Origin: Durusdinium trenchii
Lineage: Eukaryota; Sar; Dinophyceae; Suessiales; Symbiodiniaceae
Assembly: GCA_963970005.1 (NCBI GenBank)
Contig: CAXAMN010015335.1
Location: 133,848-197,847, forward strand
DNA length: 64,000 bases
Direction of reading: 5' to 3'
Shown here: piece by piece, positions 21,701 to 27,174 of the stretch
How positions within the stretch are numbered: the stretch's first letter is position 1
Layout: each line of letters begins with the position of its first letter
Program-made: the position numbers and the translations under genes
Notes under the pieces: generated by a model
What the model saw: only the letters and a program-made list of their open reading frames with translations
Databases searched by the model: none
Told to the model about the DNA's origin: nothing

Positions 21701-23713
21701 ACCCTGCTGACGTTGGTATATAGCTTCAAACACCTGTGGTGCAATACCTTCCAGGGGCATAATCGTGCCTTGGAGCTGAAGGAGCAAATCACTATTAACT
21801 TGAAGGAAGTGCTCTTTTTCTCCGGGGACAAGACACTGGGGGTGAGCTAATGCAACTTGCAGTTCCTCGTGAGGACATGCTTCAATGTCTTTGTGGACTG
21901 CAACTACCCCTCGTAGTTTGGCGACTTGACTCCACGGCACAAAGAGGGGAGGAGACAGCTGTTGCGGACAGGGAATGCATGGACGAGGGTCAGGTGCCTG
22001 ACTACCCTGAGTCGAGTCGCTTTCGATTGCTTGAGCAAGTCGATCCGCTCTCTTGGCAGAAGTATCAGACGAGGGCGTGGACGCTGACTCCACGTCTGTA
22101 TCACCGAACTCTGCCGGAAGACAGCTAAGGCTGTCCCCCTGCAGTTGCGCTGTGAAGAGTTCTGTCGCTTGTGGACGAATCGCCCGCCACTTTAAGAGCA
22201 GGCAGAAGCGCAAGGCACTGTTTCCTGCTACCCCAGAGAAATAGCCTGTGAATTTGCAACCTCCTATTGGTTTCCAAGTCTCCACAGCCCATGCGGGGGG
22301 GAGATTGGGCATGCCTAGTATTGCAATCGGCAGCGTTTCCCACCCCTGATGCTCCAGCTCTCGTACACCAGCCTGCGCTCCAACTTTGGCTTTGCCAAAG
22401 GCATGAAATATGGCAGGACGCATTCGGTTGCGCGGCAGTGCACTGGCTTGAAAGAGATGTTCACCTGGCAACGACGCGACTGTGCATGGCCCCGTGAGCA
22501 TTGGAAGCACTGAAAGTATGCCCTGTTCAAAGGTGGCTCGAGCCCAGCTAGTGACCCACGGCGTTCGCTCTCTTCCCGCAGGGGTGAGGGCCCTGGGATG
22601 GGATTGCCGTGGCCACTTGATCGTGCTGTCTGGACCAAGTTCAGCTGGGGTGGTAACAGGGCTAGGCCAAAAGTGCTTACACATGTAAAGCCCATATAAG
22701 GACCAGACCATACATAGGTCAAGGGCGGTTTGCATTGCGACACCAACAAAAGGGGTAAACATAGTGCCACTGATGACTGTATCGCTTGGATTGACTGGTG
22801 GTCTGGCTCTAGATACCAAGGCAAGGCGGCCCGCCTGGAGGCTCTTCGCCAGGGTCGAAGCAGTAGCATCATGTTCCAGCGGACTGTGCTTGCTGCGATT
22901 GCCGATTGAAACTACCAGTCCTGCATTATATTCCAAGTGAGCCTCTGTGAAGAGGAGCATACCAATTCCTGCGCAGGAACTAGACTCTGAGCGTGCACGC
23001 CCTAGCAGATCGACCCACTGGTGCTGCTGATGCGCCAGCTGCAGTAGATCTTGCACCTCAAAAAGCGTGACTGGGACACAGTCATTGTCAATGAGTGCAA
23101 AGTGTTGTGCCGGATACAAGAAACGCGCTACCTCTAACACAAAAACTCCTGCCCAGTAGTATGGAACCTTGTGGAGTCCAGTAGTAGCATCCGCACACAC
23201 CCAGAGTATGTCAGTTGTTTCTTCCTGGGGACCTACTAGACACCTACGTGAAGCCCACCACGCTGCAAAAGCTGGCCAACGCGGGACATCTGCTGGCATG
23301 CGATTGTCCACTATTAAGTAGATCATCTGATTATTCATGATCAAGTCACGATGTGACATTAGTGTTCGAATGATGGCAGTAGTGTCAGGCAAATCCCCCT
23401 CAGTTTCAAGAGTGGGATACCCCTCGTCCTTTTTGGGTGGCTGAGCTCGAACATCGGACAAGCCCAGAGTAGGGCAGGCAGAATCAAGGCCGAAAGGACT
23501 GCTGAGAGTATCTTTCATAGCCATCGCTGTATATGCTTCCTCCTGGGTCTGGTCCACACTAGCCTCCGTACCCCTAGCAAAGCTGGCCTGGCCATCTGCT
23601 GTCAGCCACTCCGCATGATCACGCGTATATACAAAAGGCACGTGGATTCTGTCCTCCAAACCTTCCGTTAGGTCCAGTGAATTACTGTCCTCCATCCACG
23701 GGTCATGTGACAT
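18770..23713 (-). CDS. Giant-element polyprotein: GT-A-like, alpha/beta-hydrolase-like and UPF1-type helicase
   Basis: 1,647 residues from ATG at 23713. Residues about 165-340 contain HFALIDNDCVPVTLFEV and EYNAGLVVS, resembling the DxD and N-A-G elements of GT-A glycosyltransferases. Around 850 lies NGFSAGSYTG, a GxSxG nucleophile elbow, followed by LVHAAEDCLCDW (about 907) and CYWHW (about 947), which could hold the acid and His of an alpha/beta hydrolase. The helicase has Walker A VFGTGKT (about 1378), motif Ia-like VVHKENPAGRA, Walker B ISEEAQ (about 1493) and motif III GDPKQS (about 1524), characteristic of superfamily 1B UPF1-like helicases. The last 60-70 residues (from about 18950) are out of frame with the homologous outer sequence, so the helicase C-terminus lies in other frames downstream. 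The domain combination is unusual; the glycosyltransferase and hydrolase calls are tentative. Confidence 0.75.
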   Translation of the reverse strand: MSHDPWMEDSNSLDLTEGLEDRIHVPFVYTRDHAEWLTADGQASFARGTEASVDQTQEEAYTAMAMKDTLSSPFGLDSACPTLGLSDVRAQPPKKDEGYPTLETEGDLPDTTAIIRTLMSHRDLIMNNQMIYLIVDNRMPADVPRWPAFAAWWASRRCLVGPQEETTDILWVCADATTGLHKVPYYWAGVFVLEVARFLYPAQHFALIDNDCVPVTLFEVQDLLQLAHQQHQWVDLLGRARSESSSCAGIGMLLFTEAHLEYNAGLVVSIGNRSKHSPLEHDATASTLAKSLQAGRLALVSRARPPVNPSDTVISGTMFTPFVGVAMQTALDLCMVWSLYGLYMCKHFWPSPVTTPAELGPDSTIKWPRQSHPRALTPAGRERTPWVTSWARATFEQGILSVLPMLTGPCTVASLPGEHLFQASALPRNRMRPAIFHAFGKAKVGAQAGVRELEHQGWETLPIAILGMPNLPPAWAVETWKPIGGCKFTGYFSGVAGNSALRFCLLLKWRAIRPQATELFTAQLQGDSLSCLPAEFGDTDVESASTPSSDTSAKRADRLAQAIESDSTQGSQAPDPRPCIPCPQQLSPPLFVPWSQVAKLRGVVAVHKDIEACPHEELQVALAHPQCLVPGEKEHFLQVNSDLLLQLQGTIMPLEGIAPQVFEAIYQRQQGEILWVTVLWMIAQLNEYWVSGTSPPLPSVFQINCGGLGGGALEGEVPPFFHCTCPPVGESQVYGPSLSPADVLDDQEWGVAYGWSTGVHEVATLFALTQNPCQKWEALGYGKAALLYQRTQHVLQAARLLPAHRRLPHQAFLSGLWWKLLSLQPLRLLAYLPVLGCLRPTEQADPTHFTVNGFSAGSYTGAVIALAIRCLWPASQITARLGAIAMPKSVLAALVATAEPDRYNYYLVHAAEDCLCDWKPTDNELDMLQQSLHITYVTDSARWMGKRKHCYWHWLQCQLPAGKISLTTLKLTHPDVIPRRDRIAAPMRLASWIRFETAMTSEDWEGAISLLVSNLHCPDQELLVLLQSCVAGQPIASMEEAQALLLKNFRVGKGTQSACAQWLTEMARDLLAPIPFREVFVILALFLPQLTFVDEATTRQELWSSPTVRKFGLVVDVTPTATGLQGMHEYRIAFPAGSQTAIFCPAHFQSCNFEQLASSPSSTVHMGSQAGKAYRIVLEEHGACYSVLALLLAFVSPSRKRKGDESPSDKLRRLSSPRHWDVALVPFPEDFVPLPTPTETGLACPAPWAFPPSLCVLEPRATKLRVLAIAEAGDTVTADHLLQMACLAAEHKPTVLGIPGQVPIPYQLECTVVLLQSLHALFQLLTSGNTMQYCPQASSFAVALGTAARQDNGHIVSMAASLALALRAGRSTLAVAGVFGTGKTRSLTFLLAWLALTTHLKIAVVHKENPAGRAITKLLTAFDLEPGHQRYFIRPVSREEAETNTACTNYDLRASEAASYIPGCHVVIVTTGLVWDQKGQTHSTLNTHVENVDLLISEEAQQNMDLKSAFAPTVPRQPFFRLPLGDPKQSPGGVADGQRAHRTLLLKAPIGLRAPTTWYMPHEIPGVFHKLLRHGRGFGLSDLEETAKWRATGPWGEVGFARRRSKPHPLSLARHNPPTKTSPERSGSPGRTAGGTRLCSHQPRQPV
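21111..21124 (-). repeat. CTTA-loop hairpin in coding sequence
   Basis: Stem ATTGC/GCAAT around TAAG, translated I-A-L-A-I just after the GxSxG motif. Outer copy at 34619-34632. Confidence 0.78.
22120..22135 (-). repeat. CTTA-loop hairpin in coding sequence
   Basis: Stem GACAGC/GCTGTC around TAAG, translated D-S-L-S-C. Outer copy at 35629-35644. Confidence 0.82.
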
Positions 23714-23750
23714 GATTGTTGCTCTGTTCGAAGGTACGAAAGCAGCCCCC

Positions 23751-23766
23751 GCCAGCTAAGGCTGGC
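23751..23766 (-). repeat. CTTA-loop hairpin, intercistronic
   Basis: Stem GCCAGC/GCTGGC around TAAG, 38 bases before the polyprotein ATG. The outer copy (37260-37275) has one mismatch. Confidence 0.82.
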
Positions 23767-23811
23767 AGTTGCCCTGAGCGCCACAAACAAACGAAAGGCA
23801 ACAATGGTGAT

Positions 23812-23827
23812 GTCAGCTAAGGCTGAC
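23812..23827 (-). repeat. CTTA-loop hairpin, intercistronic
   Basis: Stem GTCAGC/GCTGAC around TAAG. Outer copy at 37321-37336 is identical. Confidence 0.82.
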
Positions 23828-23858
23828 CTCACACATGTGTGATGGCCGCTACGACCTG

Positions 23859-23871
23859 CTTCGAGCCAAAC
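23859..23871 (-). other. Degenerate relict spliced leader before the polyprotein
   Basis: The minus strand reads GTTTGGCTCGAAG, like the SL end TTTGGCTCAAG with an extra G. About 150 bases before the ATG. Weak alone; supported by better relicts before other cistrons. Confidence 0.4.
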
Positions 23872-24020
23872 ATTACAGCAAAACGCATCTACCGAGGAGC
23901 AACTGCATCCAGCTTATCGTGGGGGGCAATTGCCAAACTGTACCTGAAGGCCCAAACAACCAAAATAAGAAAGGGGGGGACATCATGTTGCAGCAGAGGC
24001 GTGTCTCTACGACCTTGTAA

Positions 24021-24902
24021 TTACTGGTCATGATCATCCGCGTGTGGATGCAGAAGGGAGAGCAACCAGGCTACATACACCAGGCCGCAAAGCTGGGAAT
24101 GTAGGTCAGCCAGGGGAGTGAGGAGAGCGCCCTGTACATCTTGAGGCATGTAGTCTACTGTTTGCTCAATTTCTTGTACCAAAGCATGTAGGCCCTGCAC
24201 CCTTGCATGTAGGGCTGATTCAATCTGGTGGTGTGTACGTTCTGTGTTCCGCTGTGGGGCCGCTTGCTCAGTAGGCTGCGTGTCTACTCGAAGGGCTTGC
24301 TGTCGTTGCCTGTCATCATGAGACCAAAAGCCCACTCGCCTCGGGAGGGAGCCTGACAAGGGGCGTGTCTGGAGGAAAATATCAAGAGGATCCGCGTTCT
24401 CTGTAAGGATCCTAACGTTCACTGCTTCAGCCAACACTTTAAGGAGGTGGCTTTCGTGGTGCTGTATGTGCAAACTCATCCTGCGGAGTCGAGTGCGTTT
24501 TGTGCCATAAGTTGTGGCTCCCCTGGTGTTGATTGCAATACAGCCCTGATGATAGAGCGGGATGATGGCCCCTTCAACAGTTGCCCGGAGCTTTAACAGA
24601 GCTGGCGGAAATTCAAACCCTTCTGTCCATTCTGGGAAGGGGGTATGTACGTTTTCTTTAACTGCATCAACTGGAAAAAAATGCAGTAAATAGCATTGCG
24701 CCCTCTGCCCTCTATAGACGAAATTAACAATGAGGTCAAGCACCCCATACCGTATGTCCTTATGGTGGAGCTCAAGACGTACAAAGTTGGTGACATCAAC
24801 ATACGTACCATCGTCAGCCAGAAACACTGGTTCTGGATGTGTCTGCATGGCAAGTCTAATATGCAGCTTGGCTTCCCTATAGTGTGTGTTGGCAAAACCC
24901 AA
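24021..24902 (-). CDS. Unrecognised ~290-residue ORF of the giant element, inner copy
   Basis: The open frame runs from TTG at 24902 (just after a TAG) to 24021; the first ATG in frame gives MQTHPEPVFLADDG. Conserved features shared with the outer copy (37531-38337) are LADDGTYVDVTNFVRLELHH, a basic GTKRTRLRRM block, and a helical C-terminus (HARVQGLHALVQEIEQTVDY) ending in a short hydrophobic stretch (LCGLVYVAWLLSLL). I do not recognise a family. It is the first cistron after the trans-splice acceptor at 24963, so it would be the 5'-most gene on the trans-spliced transcript. The outer copy lacks the first ATG, so the true start is unresolved. Confidence 0.6.
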   Translation of the reverse strand: MGFANTHYREAKLHIRLAMQTHPEPVFLADDGTYVDVTNFVRLELHHKDIRYGVLDLIVNFVYRGQRAQCYLLHFFPVDAVKENVHTPFPEWTEGFEFPPALLKLRATVEGAIIPLYHQGCIAINTRGATTYGTKRTRLRRMSLHIQHHESHLLKVLAEAVNVRILTENADPLDIFLQTRPLSGSLPRRVGFWSHDDRQRQQALRVDTQPTEQAAPQRNTERTHHQIESALHARVQGLHALVQEIEQTVDYMPQDVQGALLTPLADLHSQLCGLVYVAWLLSLLHPHADDHDQ

Positions 24903-24950
24903 CTAGTACTATGCAAAAGAGGACCGGCTGGCAAGTTGTTTCGCTTGCTC

Positions 24951-24980
24951 TGAGCCAAAGGTCTGCAGAGACAGGAGAAG
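24951..24980 (-). promoter_or_regulatory. Trans-splice acceptor and relict SL inside the inner element
   Basis: The minus strand runs through a pyrimidine-rich stretch (CTTCTCCTGTCTCTGCAG) ending in AG at 24964-24963, then ACCTTTGGCTCA. In the outer element the bases upstream of ACCTTTGGCTCA are replaced by a spliced leader (38492-38473). The AG is therefore the acceptor that was used. The exon itself begins with CTTTGGCTCAGAG, an older relict SL. Confidence 0.88.
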
Positions 24981-25180
24981 ACGTTTGACAGGGGGCCCCT
25001 GTTACAATGGAAAGCGGAACATTGGGTCTCTCTACCGATTCACTGGACGGGGCACTTCTTTGGGTGTGCAAAAGCACGCGGCGGTGGTATATGCTCATGC
25101 GCGCCGTCCTCCGTAACACGATATTGAATGTGTCCATGTGTGACATACTGGTGTGCAGGGGGTCGACTACTAGATGCCTG

Positions 25181-25774
25181 TCAGGGAGGCCAGCCGGCGG
25201 TCGATTCCGTGGTCGGCGGCATCATCGTGTCCCCTGTCCCAGCAGAGGGGAAGTCTGCGACAGCCATGGCGGCCCCTCCTTCACCAGTATCCGGGAGTCG
25301 TGCAGCATGCGAGAGCACAGCAAGCAGCTTTTCATGGGTAGGATCAGCTGGTGTATCATGCCTAGGAGGATGCGCCGGCTTTTTTGGGTGAGTACGACCA
25401 GTCGTTTTCCGTTTAGGCGAGGCTTCCTCATTCTGAGGGGGGCTTCTGTGTCCCGTTGTCTGAAGACCTGCCTTGACCGGGACTGCAGGAGTCGGGGCTG
25501 GCTCAGGCCCTGTTCGCTGAAACAACGGGTGCTGTTCCGCAAGTGAGAGGAGGAGAGCATCAAAAAATTCTGCTAGCGGTAGCCGTATACGCAGGACCAC
25601 CTCAACTTGTGGGCGCCCCTCTGGGCCCTGAGTGAGGGAACACTGATGTGGGCCAACAATGAAAGGCAGGGCCGTGAGCAAAAGGTTGCTACTGATTGTC
25701 CTATTCAGGTTGGGCAGAGGCGTGTAATCACTACTCAGCTTCGAGCCGGAACAGCAGCAGGCTCTGAGTCTCAT
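25181..25774 (-). CDS. Unrecognised 197-residue basic, proline-rich ORF
   Basis: ATG at 25774. The N-terminal 80 residues may be folded (RPQVEVVLRIRLPLAEFFDALLL). The remainder is Pro/Thr-rich with basic clusters (SPKRKTTGRTHPKKPAHPP) that could direct nuclear import or bind nucleic acid. There is no outer counterpart because it lies upstream of the trans-splice acceptor. A short ATG frame at 25146-24877 follows and overlaps the acceptor; I do not count it as a gene. Function unknown. Confidence 0.5.
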   Translation of the reverse strand: MRLRACCCSGSKLSSDYTPLPNLNRTISSNLLLTALPFIVGPHQCSLTQGPEGRPQVEVVLRIRLPLAEFFDALLLSLAEQHPLFQRTGPEPAPTPAVPVKAGLQTTGHRSPPQNEEASPKRKTTGRTHPKKPAHPPRHDTPADPTHEKLLAVLSHAARLPDTGEGGAAMAVADFPSAGTGDTMMPPTTESTAGWPP

Positions 25775-25924
25775 GCAGTGCGGAGCAGGAGTGACACACC
25801 TACCATGACGGTAACGACGGTATATAGCAAGTAGTAGTGAAGCACGTGATACGGGTTAGCGGATTCATTACTGGCCAGCCAACAAGGGTGATTGCTAGGC
25901 CCAATCTATGCATAGAGAGGCCTC

Positions 25925-26806
25925 TCATGTGGCTGCACTCTGTGTCTCTCGCAGGGCGGTGAGTATCATGTCCATTTCGCTAGCTAGTGTCCAACACGCA
26001 TTGGCCCCTGGTTGAACATTGCAGTGCTGATGGCGTATACGCACATCTTGGAGGGTGCGTTGAATATCACACGCTAAGGTACGCACTGTGCCCGCACGAG
26101 TGATGAGTTCTCGACTAAGCCGTGCGTGCGGCGCATCATGACCATCAATCAAGTCTTGGTCAGTAAGGGCCTGTAAAGCATATACCCCTAACTGGGCCGG
26201 GGGGCGCACTACCACAGCCTGGGGGCTCATCTCTCCACTCGCTCTGTTTGGTTGCTCTTGTATAGGGGTGGGGCGACTTTGCGGCAACATCCAGGGCGGG
26301 ATTGGCGGTGTCGGACGTACTGAGGCGACTGGGACCGCCGGTAGCGTATACATTTGCGAGAAAGGGAAGGAAGCTAAGGCTTCCCCCGGTTCGGGAGGTC
26401 TGGCCTGTCCACGCCCTACGGCCCATCCGTGGGAAGAGAGACAATCAGCTTGCTGAAGGATACGATAGACTGTTGCCCTTTGTGGGGCACACCTCCCATG
26501 CAGGAGAATGCCATCATGTGTGATGTGCGGCGAGTCCTCAAAAGGAAAGAGGACCTGCCCACTAGTGAGCACCAGGTAAGATCGGCATATCTCAGCTGGC
26601 ACCGCAACTAATTGCATCTCCGATATGCGAGGGCATGTGCCATCATCCAAAGGAGTTCTTGGGAAGCCAGCTACAGCCAGACGCAGCGGGAGCTGTCTCT
26701 GGGCTACGCTTACGTTGAGTTGGACAAAATGTACCTCACCATCAGGGTGTTTGTAGATCATGCGAGCAAAGGGAGAGAGGTCCAGGCCCCCAGGTCCAAT
26801 CTCCAT
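25925..26806 (-). CDS. Unrecognised 293-residue ORF of the giant element
   Basis: ATG at 26806. The N-terminal 150 residues look globular (MIYKHPDGEVHFVQLNVSV, RLAVAGFPRTPLDD, ILLHGRCAPQRATVYRILQQ). A Pro-rich linker and a helical C-terminus (SRELITRAGTVRTLACDIQR) follow. The plan (globular part, linker, helical tail, about 290 residues) is similar to the ORF at 24021-24902, so the two may be distant paralogues; this is only an impression. A CTTA hairpin lies in the linker (26369-26384) and another 45 bases before the ATG (26851-26868). Confidence 0.55.
   Translation of the reverse strand: MEIGPGGLDLSPFARMIYKHPDGEVHFVQLNVSVAQRQLPLRLAVAGFPRTPLDDGTCPRISEMQLVAVPAEICRSYLVLTSGQVLFPFEDSPHITHDGILLHGRCAPQRATVYRILQQADCLSSHGWAVGRGQARPPEPGEALASFPFSQMYTLPAVPVASVRPTPPIPPWMLPQSRPTPIQEQPNRASGEMSPQAVVVRPPAQLGVYALQALTDQDLIDGHDAPHARLSRELITRAGTVRTLACDIQRTLQDVRIRHQHCNVQPGANACWTLASEMDMILTALRETQSAAT
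26369..26384 (-). repeat. CTTA-loop hairpin in coding sequence
   Basis: Stem GGAAGC/GCTTCC around TAAG, translated E-A-L-A-S. Confidence 0.82.
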
Positions 26807-27174
26807 TGGTCTGATACTCTTAGCTGCCTCTGTGCTTCTCTCAGTGGGGATCTGGACTAAGGTCCAGACCCTCTCTTCTGAGGTAAGTGTTGTTCTATGG
26901 AACAGTGTTGCAGGAACAATTTGCCCGTGGTAGCTGTCCTGTCTATCACAACAGTTTGAGCCCAGATAGCGGAATCATAGATGAGACATAAATGAGACCG
27001 TTCTTCAGGCACTGTACAAACCATAAACTGACAACGGAAAATAAGCAACAAATGAAACAAATGTCATTAGAGTAGACAGACAAGGAGGGAGTCAAAGACG
27101 TAACGAGGGCAGCAGCAACAACGGAATGGATCAACCAAGATGGATACCTTGCATGTGTGCACCAAGGTTACGAA
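26807..27174 (-). other. Intercistronic region, inner element
   Basis: 368 bases between the RNase H/polymerase-like ORF and the 293-residue ORF. Apart from the hairpin at 26851-26868 I see only short random frames and no clear SL relict. Confidence 0.6.
26851..26868 (-). repeat. CTTA-loop hairpin, intercistronic
   Basis: Seven-base stem TCTGGAC/GTCCAGA around TAAG. Confidence 0.85.

Larger units (their letters stand above)
23714..24020 (-). other. Intercistronic region before the polyprotein, inner
   Basis: 307 bases between the 293-aa-class ORF and the polyprotein ATG. It contains two CTTA hairpins (23751-23766, 23812-23827) and a degenerate SL relict (23859-23871). I see no ORF. The outer counterpart is 37223-37530. 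Confidence 0.7.

Noticed and set aside
24877-25146. 89-codon ATG frame just upstream of the trans-splice acceptor
   Set aside because: It runs through the acceptor and relict SL and has no other support as a gene.
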